Source of the DNA: Neobittarella massiliensis (ex Bilen et al. 2018) | GTDB lineage: Bacteria > Bacillota > Clostridia > Oscillospirales > Ruminococcaceae | Assembly (NCBI RefSeq): GCF_900289145.1 | Contig: NZ_OKQO01000001.1 | Location: forward strand, 1 to 64,000 | Reading direction: 5' to 3' | Length of the DNA: 64,000 bases | Shown here: one piece after another, positions 1 to 7,933 of the stretch | Position numbering within the stretch: position 1 is the first letter of the stretch | How the letters are laid out: every line of letters begins with the position of its first letter | The notes under the pieces: generated by a model | The model's database searches: none | What the model was told of the DNA's origin: nothing | Seen by the model: only the letters and a program-made list of their open reading frames with translations | Program-made: the position numbers and the translations under genes

Positions 1-1
1 T

Positions 2-808
2 ATGACCGGCGAACTGAAGATCATGCAGGATGGCAAAGACGTCACTGCCGCCGGGGCCGATACCACCACAGCCGGCAGCTTTACCGTGGTGTATAAAGTC
101 ACCGATGCCGACGGCAACACGACCACCTTGTATCTCACCGATATCCTCACCGATCCCAACGCCCCGCCGGTGGTGGTCTACCCCGACTATGTCGACCCGA
201 TCGTTGGCCCGCCTATCGACCCGGATAAGCCGCTGGCCGAGCCCACCGTGAAAAAAGACCCTAAAACAGGCAAGAACCACGCCTATTACGAGGACTGGGC
301 CACCGAAGTCATCCGCAGAGACCCGGCGCTGTACGATGGCAGCATAGACCGCGAAACGGCCCTGTCTATCATGCAGCAGCGCTTTCGCATCCTCTCCGGC
401 CAAAGCAGTAAAAAGCTGCAGGTCATCGGTCTGTATATCTTCGATAAAGACGGCAAAGACATCACTAAACAGGGGATAGACACCCAAAAAGTCGGCGCCT
501 ACGACATCCGCTATACGGTCGAGGATACCGCCGGCAACCGCGTCACCATCACCCTGCACTACGCGCTGCGCATGCCCCAGGTAGATATAGACCCGGTGGC
601 TCCCGAAAGTACCGGCGCCGATGGCGGTGGGCTGGAAAACACCCCTATCTCACAGCCCAACACCGGCAGCGCCGTGGGCGGCTGTGTTTTGCACTGGCTG
701 GCGCTGCTGGCCACATTGGCCACCATAACCTACACGTTGCTGCGCGCCGGCTGGCTAAAATTTTTTAGCCGCTGCAAAAGACAAGGAGGAGATCATGAAA
801 CTGTGTGA
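2..808 (+). CDS. Surface protein with Ig-like (DUF5011-type) repeats and sorting-signal tail, 5' truncated by window edge
   Basis: The reading frame is open at the left window edge, so the true N-terminus is unseen. Two beta-sandwich-type repeats are visible, near residues 1-47 and 139-190, both with the 'DGKD(V/I)T ... G.Y.V.Y.V.D..GN' pattern of DUF5011/Ig-like domains found in clostridial surface proteins. The C-terminus has QPNTG (residues 218-222), a hydrophobic stretch and an Arg/Lys-rich tail, the layout of a cell-wall sorting signal. QPNTG is not canonical LPXTG but resembles the (S/P/N)xxTG signals used by clostridial class B sortases. It overlaps the next small gene by 14 bases. The protein is probably exported and anchored; its ligand is unknown. 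Confidence 0.75.
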   Translation: MTGELKIMQDGKDVTAAGADTTTAGSFTVVYKVTDADGNTTTLYLTDILTDPNAPPVVVYPDYVDPIVGPPIDPDKPLAEPTVKKDPKTGKNHAYYEDWATEVIRRDPALYDGSIDRETALSIMQQRFRILSGQSSKKLQVIGLYIFDKDGKDITKQGIDTQKVGAYDIRYTVEDTAGNRVTITLHYALRMPQVDIDPVAPESTGADGGGLENTPISQPNTGSAVGGCVLHWLALLATLATITYTLLRAGWLKFFSRCKRQGGDHETV

Positions 809-986
809 TCTGCTGTTTTTCACCGCCGCCGCGCTGATCGGCGGTGTGCTGTGGGCCTGTTCCGGCTGTGGGCTGGATGCGCCCATGCTGTTTGCTCTGG
901 CAGCGGCTATCATCATGGGGGTGCTCATCCTCTCTCACAGCGCTAAAAAGGAACGTCAAGACCCGCACGGCGATGGAAAGCTATAG
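795..986 (+). CDS. Small two-helix membrane protein
   Basis: 63 residues, starting at an ATG preceded by a strong AAGGAGGA site (783-790) that lies inside the end of the upstream surface-protein gene, so the two are probably translationally coupled. Two hydrophobic segments (about residues 5-23 and 28-46) are followed by a charged tail (KKERQDPHGDGK). No family is recognised. A terminator follows directly. Overlap and shared terminator suggest it works with the surface protein, but nothing in the sequence says how. Confidence 0.6.
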   Translation: MKLCDLLFFTAAALIGGVLWACSGCGLDAPMLFALAAAIIMGVLILSHSAKKERQDPHGDGKL

Positions 987-1008
987 AAAAACTATAATTA
1001 AAACAGGT

Positions 1009-1036
1009 AAAAAGGCGGCTTGAGCCGCCTTTTTTC
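1009..1036 (+). terminator. Intrinsic terminator after surface-protein operon
   Basis: AAAGGCGGCT and AGCCGCCTTT arms with a two-base loop, followed by a T run; ends the surface-protein/small-membrane-protein unit. Confidence 0.85.
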
Positions 1037-1142
1037 TGTGAAAATTTTGACAGCATCCGTCTCATAAGATCGTACAATCGCAATAGAATGTGCAGGAATA
1101 CCGCCGCTTTTTGGCTCAATCACCAATTCGACAACAAATCTG

Positions 1143-1171
1143 TGTACATAAAAAATATTCGGTGCTATAAT
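1143..1171 (+). promoter_or_regulatory. Promoter of the rnf operon
   Basis: TGTACA (1143-1148), 17-base spacer, TATAAT (1166-1171). It is the only good promoter-like pair between the upstream terminator and rnfC and predicts a leader of about 130 bases. Confidence 0.6.
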
Positions 1172-1203
1172 AATACATTGTAAATTGGGGCTGCTGGCCC
1201 CAA

Positions 1204-1271
1204 AAAAGTGGGACGGGACAGCTTTTTTGCCCCGTCCCGCGCGGTGACCGGCCGCCGCCTGGCCCACTTTT
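1204..1271 (+). promoter_or_regulatory. Structured rnfC leader
   Basis: AAAAGTGGG (1204-1212) can pair with CCCACTTTT (1263-1271), and GGGACGGG (1210-1217) with CCCGTCCC (1231-1238). The arms share three G residues, so they form either a closed multi-branch structure or alternatives. No U-tract follows, so transcription termination is not obvious. I recognise no known riboswitch class. Confidence 0.4.
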
Positions 1272-1310
1272 CGGCGGTGGATTATCCGAGCTACACAGGA
1301 GGAGTTAACA

Positions 1311-2642
1311 GTGTTTTCTTTTGGAAAGAACACCTTTAAAAGAACGCGGGGCGGCGTCACCCCGGGGCACTTTAAAAATACCAGGGACTGTGCCACCGAG
1401 CAGCTGCCCATCCCCGATACCGTGCGCATCCCCATGGCCCAGCACATCGGCGCGCCGTGCCAGCCCACCGTCAAGGTGGGCGACACGGTGGCGGTGGGCA
1501 CCGTTATCGGTCTGGGAGAGGGATTTATGACCGCCCCCATCCACGCCAGCGTATCCGGTAAAGTCAAGGCGATCGAAGACTTTATCATGCCCACCTCGGC
1601 GCGCTGTAAGGCGGTGGTCATCGCAGCGGACAAGCTTCAGACCCTCGACGAGTCGGTGACCCCCCCCGATGTGCACGATTTCGAGAGCTTTATTGCCGCC
1701 GTCAAACAGTCGGGCCTGGTGGGCCTGGGTGGGGCCGGTTTTCCCACCTGGATTAAGCTCAGCCCCAAAAATCTCGACCAGGTCGATACCCTGATCATTA
1801 ACGGCGCCGAGTGCGAGCCCTACCTCACCAGCGACTACCGCGAGTGTCTCGAGAGCCCCGACACGGTGATCGAGGGGGTACAGCTGGTCAAAAAATACTT
1901 GAACCTGCAGCACTGCTACATCGGCATCGAGAAAAACAAGCCCGAGGCCATCGCCATTTTAAAAGAAAAGGTGCAGGGCCTCGACGGCATCGAGATCAAA
2001 GAGCTGGCCACCCGCTATCCGCAGGGGGCCGAGAAGGTCATCATCAGCGAGATCACCGGCCGCCGGGTGCCCATGGGCAAGCTGCCGGCCGATGTGGGGG
2101 TGGTGGTGCTCAACATCACCAGCACCTCTTTTATCGCCAGGTATCTGCGCACCGGTATGCCGCTGGTCGCAAAGCGGGTCACCGTCGACGGCGACTGCGT
2201 CAAGAACCCCGGCAACTGGCTGGTGCCTATCGGCACAGCGATCGCCGATGTGGCCGAGGCCTGCGGCGGCTGCGACAAAGACCCGGCCAAGATCCTGCTG
2301 GGCGGCCCCATGATGGGCACCTGTGTGTACGCCGATAGTTACCCGGTGGCCAAAAACACCAATGGGCTGCTGTTTTTCAGCGCCGACGCGGCGGGCCAGC
2401 AGCGGGTACTGGCCTGCATGAAGTGCGGCCGCTGTGCCTCGGTCTGCCCCATGGGCCTCATGCCGCCCCAGATCTACGAGGCCAACAAGGTCAAAGACAT
2501 CGCCGAGCTCACCAGGTTACAGGTCAATGCCTGTATGGAGTGCGGCTGCTGCTCATATATCTGCCCGTCCAAGCGCCTGGTCACCCAGTCCATGCGGGAG
2601 GCCAAAGCCACCCTGCGGGCTGCGGCGGCCAAAAAACAGTAA
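1311..2642 (+). CDS. rnfC: Rnf complex subunit C
   Basis: 443 residues; GTG start after AGGAGG (1297-1302). RnfC is the peripheral NADH-side subunit of the Rnf complex, which couples reduced ferredoxin oxidation and NAD+ reduction to Na+ or H+ export. Seen: an N-terminal barrel-like region, a Gly-rich nucleotide/flavin-binding segment near residues 130-150 (GLVGLGGAGFPT) and two [4Fe-4S] motifs near the C-terminus (CMKCGRCASVCP and CMECGCCSYICP). Length is normal for the clostridial form, without the long C-terminal repeats of proteobacterial RnfC. First gene of rnfCDGEAB. Confidence 0.96.
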   Translation: MFSFGKNTFKRTRGGVTPGHFKNTRDCATEQLPIPDTVRIPMAQHIGAPCQPTVKVGDTVAVGTVIGLGEGFMTAPIHASVSGKVKAIEDFIMPTSARCKAVVIAADKLQTLDESVTPPDVHDFESFIAAVKQSGLVGLGGAGFPTWIKLSPKNLDQVDTLIINGAECEPYLTSDYRECLESPDTVIEGVQLVKKYLNLQHCYIGIEKNKPEAIAILKEKVQGLDGIEIKELATRYPQGAEKVIISEITGRRVPMGKLPADVGVVVLNITSTSFIARYLRTGMPLVAKRVTVDGDCVKNPGNWLVPIGTAIADVAEACGGCDKDPAKILLGGPMMGTCVYADSYPVAKNTNGLLFFSADAAGQQRVLACMKCGRCASVCPMGLMPPQIYEANKVKDIAELTRLQVNACMECGCCSYICPSKRLVTQSMREAKATLRAAAAKKQ

Positions 2643-2659
2643 AAGAGGGGAGCTAAAAC

Positions 2660-3628
2660 GTGAATACAGTCAACAGCGCAAACCGTCTCGTCGTCTCCTC
2701 ATCGCCCCATCTGCGCGACCGCCGCACCACCGCCTCGGTGATGCGCGACGTGGTCATCGCCCTGATCCCTGCCATCATCGCCTCGGGCATCCTCTTTGGC
2801 AGCAAGGCGCTGGTGCTCATCGCCGTGTGTGTGGTCTCCTGCGTGGGCTTTGAGTACATCTGGGACCTGGTCATGAAAAAGCAGAATACGGTGGGCGATT
2901 TTTCCGCCGTCATCACCGGCATCCTGCTGGCTTTTAACCTGCCGGCCACCCTGCCTATCTGGATGGCCATCATCGGCAGCTTTGTCTCCATCGTCATCGT
3001 CAAACAGCTGTTTGGCGGCCTGGGTCAAAACTTTGTCAACCCGGCTATCGGCGGCCGTATCGTGCTGGCGCTCTCGTTTACCGAGGCCATGACCGCCTAC
3101 CCCAATGCCTTTTTCTATAAGGTGGGGGTACAGTCGATGGCGTCGGCCACCCCCCTGGGCACCATGAAGACCATGTTTCAAAACAACACCTGGGAAAAAC
3201 TGCCCGCCAACTCCGATATGTTCCTGGGCATCCAGCCCGGCGTGCTGGGCGAGACCTGTGCGCTGGCGCTGATCATCGGCGGCATCTACCTGGTCATCCG
3301 CGGGGTGCTCAACCCCATCATCCCGCTCAGCTTTTTGGGCACCGTGTTTGCCCTGACGGCAGTGATGGACGCCAACCCCGTGCAGCAGCTGTTGTCGGGC
3401 GGCGTTATGTTGGGTGCCATCTTCATGGCCTCCGACTATTCCACCAGCCCCATGTCGGGTAAAGGCAAGCTCATCTTCGGCATCGGCTGCGGACTGCTCA
3501 CGGTGCTCATCCGCCTCTACAGTACCGGCAACGAAGGTGTGTCTTACGCCATCATTTTGATGAATATCCTCTCTCCGCAGATCGACCGGCTCACCAAAAA
3601 CAAGGTATTTGGAGGGAAGGCGGCATGA
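2660..3628 (+). CDS. rnfD: Rnf complex subunit D
   Basis: 322 residues, GTG start with GAGGGG upstream. Integral membrane subunit carrying covalently bound FMN and contributing to the ion path. Many hydrophobic helices are evident from about residue 35 onward. The STSPMSGKGK segment near residue 270 corresponds to the flavinylation-type region of RnfD/NqrB proteins. It lies 17 bases after rnfC and overlaps rnfG by four bases, consistent with one transcript and coupled translation. Confidence 0.95.
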   Translation: MNTVNSANRLVVSSSPHLRDRRTTASVMRDVVIALIPAIIASGILFGSKALVLIAVCVVSCVGFEYIWDLVMKKQNTVGDFSAVITGILLAFNLPATLPIWMAIIGSFVSIVIVKQLFGGLGQNFVNPAIGGRIVLALSFTEAMTAYPNAFFYKVGVQSMASATPLGTMKTMFQNNTWEKLPANSDMFLGIQPGVLGETCALALIIGGIYLVIRGVLNPIIPLSFLGTVFALTAVMDANPVQQLLSGGVMLGAIFMASDYSTSPMSGKGKLIFGIGCGLLTVLIRLYSTGNEGVSYAIILMNILSPQIDRLTKNKVFGGKAA

Positions 3629-4161
3629 AAAACAGCATATTCAAACAGATCATCTGGCCCGTCTTGTCACTGACCATCATCTGTATCGTGGTCTCGCTGG
3701 CACTGGGGGCCACCAACATGGTGACCAGCGCCAAGATCCAGGCCAACCTCGATGCGGTCAACAATGCCGGCCGGCAGGAGGTTCTGCCAGATGCCGACAA
3801 GTTTACCGTGGTCGAGCTCACCCAGGAGCTCAGTGACCTGGGCGTCACCGAAGCGGCGGTCGCCGACAACGGCGGCATGGTCATAAACGTCCAGTCCAAG
3901 GGCTACGGCGGCGAACTGCCCATCATGGTGGGCTTTGACGCCGGCGGTGCCATCACCCGTATCAAGATCCTGGACAACTCCGAGACTCCCGGCGTCGGCA
4001 AGCGGGTGGAGGAAGAGAGCTTTTACGGCCAGTTCAGCGGCCTGCAGGGCGATATCAGCGGCGTCAACACACTGGCTGGCGCCACAGTCTCCTCCACCTC
4101 GGTCAAGACCAGCGTACAAAATGCCATCGCCGCCCAAAAACTCATAGGGGAGGGAGCATAA
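3625..4161 (+). CDS. rnfG: Rnf complex subunit G, FMN-binding
   Basis: 178 residues, start ATGA overlapping the rnfD stop. One N-terminal membrane anchor (about residues 8-30) and an extracytoplasmic FMN_bind domain. The GATVSST segment near residue 155 is the site where FMN attaches through the threonine by ApbE. No apbE is present in this window, so the flavin transferase must be encoded elsewhere. Length is usual for the family. Confidence 0.95.
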   Translation: MKNSIFKQIIWPVLSLTIICIVVSLALGATNMVTSAKIQANLDAVNNAGRQEVLPDADKFTVVELTQELSDLGVTEAAVADNGGMVINVQSKGYGGELPIMVGFDAGGAITRIKILDNSETPGVGKRVEEESFYGQFSGLQGDISGVNTLAGATVSSTSVKTSVQNAIAAQKLIGEGA

Positions 4162-4898
4162 TGAAAAAACAAGGCAAACTGCAGTACCTCACCAATGGCC
4201 TGCTCAAAGAAAACCCGGTGCTGCGGCTGGTGCTGGGCACCTGCCCCACGCTGGCAGTCACCACCCTGGCTGTTAATGGCATCGGCATGGGCCTCTCGGC
4301 CACAGTGGTGCTCATCTGCTCCAACCTGGTCATCTCGCTGCTGCGCAACTTTATTCCCAAACAGGTGCGCATCCCGGCCTATATCACCATCATCGCCGGT
4401 TTCGTCACCATCGTCCAGCTGTTCATCAAGGCCTTTTTCCCCGATATAGACAGCGCGCTGGGCATCTTTTTACCGCTTATCGTGGTCAACTGTATCATCC
4501 TCGGCCGGGCCGAGATGTTCGCCTCCAAGCACGGCCCGATCGAGTCGGTGCTCGACGGGGTGGGCATGGGCCTGGGCTTTACGGTGGTGCTGTTCATCAT
4601 GGCCTCCATCCGCGAGATCATCGGCAGCGGCACCTGGATGGGCATCGTCCTCACCGCCGATGCCATCACCCCTATGGGCATCCTCAAAATGGCCCCCGGC
4701 GGCTTTTTCGTCTTTGGCTGTCTCATGGCACTGGCCAACTGGCTGAGCGACCGCAAGCGCGGTAAGCCCGCCGTGAGCACGGCCGGTTGCGCAGGGGGCT
4801 GCGCCGGTTGTGCCGGCTGTGCACAGCACGCCGAGGGCGCCGATGCCGAGGCCCCGCAAAACGACCATCCCCACGTCGAAAAAGGGGAGGACAAGTAA
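4161..4898 (+). CDS. rnfE: Rnf complex subunit E with Cys-rich C-terminal tail
   Basis: 245 residues, start overlapping the last base of the rnfG stop, with GGGGAGGGAG upstream. Multi-helix RnfE/RsxE membrane subunit, homologous to RnfA, forming the intramembrane Fe-S site and ion path. After the last helix (about residue 200) there is an additional soluble tail holding four cysteines spaced C-x3-C-x2-C-x2-C near residues 213-222, then an acidic/His stretch. The core is longer than the proteobacterial form only because of this tail. Role of the tail is unknown; metal binding is plausible by spacing alone. Confidence 0.94.
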   Translation: MKKQGKLQYLTNGLLKENPVLRLVLGTCPTLAVTTLAVNGIGMGLSATVVLICSNLVISLLRNFIPKQVRIPAYITIIAGFVTIVQLFIKAFFPDIDSALGIFLPLIVVNCIILGRAEMFASKHGPIESVLDGVGMGLGFTVVLFIMASIREIIGSGTWMGIVLTADAITPMGILKMAPGGFFVFGCLMALANWLSDRKRGKPAVSTAGCAGGCAGCAGCAQHAEGADAEAPQNDHPHVEKGEDK

Positions 4899-5489
4899 AT
4901 GAAAGAGATCTTTACGATTCTAGTCAGCGCCATTTTGGTAGACAACTTCGTGCTCTCCAAATTCCTGGGCTGCTGCCCGTTTTTGGGCGTATCTAAAAAA
5001 ATGGATTCCGCTCTGGGCATGAGCGGTGCCGTTATCTTTGTCATGGGGCTGGCCTCGGCGGCCACCTGGCCCATACAGACCTACCTGCTCACCCCCTTAA
5101 AACTCGACTACATGGGCACCATCGTGTTCATCCTCATCATTGCCGCGCTGGTCCAGCTGGTCGAGACCATTATGAAAAAGTACCTGCCGGCCCTGCACCG
5201 GGCGCTGGGCATCTACCTGCCGCTCATCACCACCAACTGTGCCGTGCTGGGCGTCACGCTGCTCAACATCGAGAGCCAGTACACCTTCATCCAGGCGGTG
5301 GTCAACGGCATCGGCGCGGGTATCGGCTTTATGGTGGCGCTGGTGCTGTTTGCCGGCGTGCGCCGCAAGCTCGAGAGCTGCGATATCCCCAAATCGTTCC
5401 AGGGCCTGCCCATCACGTTGGTGGCGGCCTCGCTGGTCTCGCTGTCCTTTATGGGCTTTGCGGGCCTGGCCGAGAACATGTTTAAGTAA
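4899..5489 (+). CDS. rnfA: Rnf complex subunit A
   Basis: 196 residues, the expected length. Hydrophobic throughout with about six helices; the NFVLSKFLGCCPFLG segment near residues 17-31 is the conserved RnfA/NqrE Cys-containing half-helix that helps hold the intramembrane [2Fe-2S] cluster. ATG directly abuts the rnfE stop, with GGGGAGGAC as ribosome site. Confidence 0.96.
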   Translation: MKEIFTILVSAILVDNFVLSKFLGCCPFLGVSKKMDSALGMSGAVIFVMGLASAATWPIQTYLLTPLKLDYMGTIVFILIIAALVQLVETIMKKYLPALHRALGIYLPLITTNCAVLGVTLLNIESQYTFIQAVVNGIGAGIGFMVALVLFAGVRRKLESCDIPKSFQGLPITLVAASLVSLSFMGFAGLAENMFK

Positions 5490-5504
5490 CGGGAGGACAA
5501 ACAG

Positions 5505-6314
5505 ATGGTGACCTTATTAAACGGCGTCTGGGTCGTTACCGGCCTGGGCCTGGCCTGCGCCATCGTGCTGGTGGTGTTCTCCAAGCTGATGGAAGTCAAA
5601 TCCGACGAGCGGGCCGAAAAGATCCGCGAAGTGCTGCCCGGCGCCAACTGCGGCGCCTGTGGCTATGCCGGCTGTGACGACTACGCCAAGGCGGTGGCCG
5701 CCGGCGAAGCCGAGGGCAACCTGTGTGTGCCCGGCGGCGCACAAACGGCAGACGACATCGCTGCCATCACCGGCAAGGCGGCCGGTGCAGTGGCCAAAAA
5801 GGTGGCGGTAGTGGCCTGTCAGGGCAGCTACGACAACACCTGGGACAAGATGGATTACAGCGGTATCGAGAGCTGCAAGGCCTGTGACAAATTTTTTGCC
5901 GGCCGCGCGGTGTGCCCCTACGGCTGTATGGGCTTTGGCGACTGTGTCGAGAGCTGCATGTTCGGCGCTATCTCCATTCAAAATGGGGTGGCGGTAGTGG
6001 ATCAGGCGCTCTGTACCGGCTGCGGCGCCTGTGTGAACAACTGCCCCAAGTCGGTCATCAAGCTGGTCGACGCCGAGAAACCTACCGCCTTTGTGCTGTG
6101 CCAAAACCACGACAAGGGCGGTATCACCCGCAAAGGCTGTACCATCGGCTGTATCGGCTGTCAAAAATGTGCCAAGGCCTGTCCGGTCGAGGCCATTCAT
6201 ATGGATCAGAATTTGGCGGTAGTAGACCAGGATACCTGTATCAACTGCGGTAAGTGTATCAAAGAATGCCCCACCCACGCCATCAGTCACATTCTGCAAA
6301 AAGTAGAGGTGTAG
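5505..6314 (+). CDS. rnfB: Rnf complex subunit B, polyferredoxin
   Basis: 269 residues. Ferredoxin-entry subunit: N-terminal membrane anchor (about residues 5-25), a four-cysteine Fe-S domain (NCGACGYAGC near residue 47), then further cysteine-rich ferredoxin modules including CTGCGACVNNCP, CIGCQKCAKACP and CINCGKCIKECP. It is the last gene of the operon, with GGGAGG before the ATG, and a strong terminator follows. The gene order C-D-G-E-A-B is that of other clostridial Rnf operons. Confidence 0.96.
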   Translation: MVTLLNGVWVVTGLGLACAIVLVVFSKLMEVKSDERAEKIREVLPGANCGACGYAGCDDYAKAVAAGEAEGNLCVPGGAQTADDIAAITGKAAGAVAKKVAVVACQGSYDNTWDKMDYSGIESCKACDKFFAGRAVCPYGCMGFGDCVESCMFGAISIQNGVAVVDQALCTGCGACVNNCPKSVIKLVDAEKPTAFVLCQNHDKGGITRKGCTIGCIGCQKCAKACPVEAIHMDQNLAVVDQDTCINCGKCIKECPTHAISHILQKVEV

Positions 6315-6341
6315 AGCCTCGGGCCGGATCACGGCATAGTG

Positions 6342-6381
6342 AGAGCGCCGCTCCCCCACACCGGGGAGCGGCGCTCTTTTT
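6342..6381 (+). terminator. Terminator of the rnf operon
   Basis: 15-base-pair stem (AGAGCGCCGCTCCCC with GGGGAGCGGCGCTCT) followed by five T. Confidence 0.92.
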
Positions 6382-6637
6382 GCGGTCTCTTTTTAAATGT
6401 TCAGCGGCCATATACCGCTCATGCCGCCGGCCCCAAACAGGTGTCGCCCGCCGGCGCCTCGCCTGGCCTGTCAAAACCTTCTGGCGCACTGTTTCCATCG
6501 CCCCCACCGTTCTTGCTGTCCCCACCGCTCTCCGGCGGGTCCTGCCGCGGCTCTCGTAAAAGCCTAATGTAGTGCTGCCCGCTGTGCGGCAGAGCATCCG
6601 GCAGCACAGGACATTTTCCATCTCTACCCGCCAGCTG

Positions 6638-7674
6638 TCATAGCTTGCGGCTGGCCACCAAGATCTCCCGTCCCAGATCCTCCGGGGAAAAATTGCAGTA
6701 CACCGCTACCTGCGGTACCTCCTCACCAAGCCCATCTTGCTCTGGGCAGTCGATCGCCGTTGCTGTGTCGCCGGTGACGTGCCACACTGCACCTCCGCAA
6801 AGGTCGGCAGTCACTTCAGCTGGGGCCGGCTGTTCGCGCTGCTGCAGCGCTGCCTGCCCGGCATCCCACGCCGGCTCCCTGCCCGCTATCTGCACCTGTG
6901 CGTAGCACAGGCGGTCGATCTCCGGTCTGGGCCACGGTCTGGGACATGTCGTACCGGCCGCAGGAGGTAACGCTGTACAGCTCCTCCAGCCGGTAAGCCC
7001 GCTACTGTTCTTCGGTCGTGTAGCCCCAGTAACTCAACAGCGGCGCCCCCATAAAGTGCTCCTGCCGGTACAGCGTCACCACCGCCTGCCTGCCGCGGTG
7101 AACACCGGTAGGGAAGAAGTCGCTCAGATCGATATCGTCTGGCGGCAGCTGCCCGTACCCGCACTTTATCGCCACCTTGATCCGGTAGTTGCCGCTGGCC
7201 GTCAGCTGCTCGGCGGTGCGCACCTCGGGCTCGCAAAAGCCCAGAAAGGTATCGCTGCCCGGCCCGCTGGCGTCGGCGTACCGGCAGTACGGTTCCGCCC
7301 CGGCGCTAGGTTGGCACCGCGCTCTACAAAGCCCTGCCGCAGCAGGTTCCAGCGGGCATCGTCTAAAAGAAGGTGCTCCAGCATGTTCACCAGCACCGTA
7401 AAACTGCGCCCGTCAGCGTTCTGCTCGGGTGCCTTCGCCCAGCCGCTGCCGCGAGTGGACGGGTAGGGGATCGGCCCGCCTCTCTTGTACCGATCCAGGC
7501 GGGTCAGCGAGCCTGCCTGTCCGCCACCGCAGTGCTGCTGCAGGTAAGCGCTGATCATAGGTCCCGCCTTTTTTCATTGATCAGCGCCGGCCGCCGCTCC
7601 TTTTTGGCCGTACACCCGCCTGGCAGCAAGCAGCTGGGCAGTGCCGTCAAAAGTGGTATCCATCTTTCGCGCAC
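6638..7674 (-). pseudogene. Decayed lipoprotein gene
   Basis: Reading leftward from a GTG at 7674 with GGGAG five bases upstream, a signal peptide with a lipobox-like LPGGC is followed by coding-like sequence broken in several places. A shift occurs at a six-base A run (7569-7574), which moves to the frame beginning MISAYLQQHC. Another lies near 7294-7306, moving to a frame containing DTFLGFCEPEV and ending ...GYTTEEQ at a TAG (7002-7004). Readthrough then continues as RAYRLEELYSVTSCG, and a last shift near 6930 leads to a frame ending ...GREILVASRKL at 6638. Joined, this gives a lipoprotein of about 340 residues. No family recognised. Intact neighbours argue against general sequencing error. 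Confidence 0.6.
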
Positions 7675-7784
7675 TCGACTCCCACCCTCTATACGCTCGA
7701 CGGCCCAGCCGGAACGGCCCCGTTTACTCTGCCTGCAGCATACTGCCGGCACACAGCGCCGCCAAGCGCAGTGCGGCTTGCCGC

Positions 7785-7813
7785 TTGTGCCCGCTGGCGG
7801 GATATACTATAAT
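7785..7813 (+). promoter_or_regulatory. Promoter of alr
   Basis: TTGTGC (7785-7790), 17-base spacer, TATAAT (7808-7813), about 120 bases before the alr start. Confidence 0.65.
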
Positions 7814-7933
7814 AAGAAAATAGGGCAGACGGCGCTACCGTCCGGTGCCCGCCCGGCGACTTTTCGCATTCGCCGGCACATACAGTTTGCTGTACGCAAC
7901 TATTTTTGCCGATATAGATGGAGATGATCTTCC

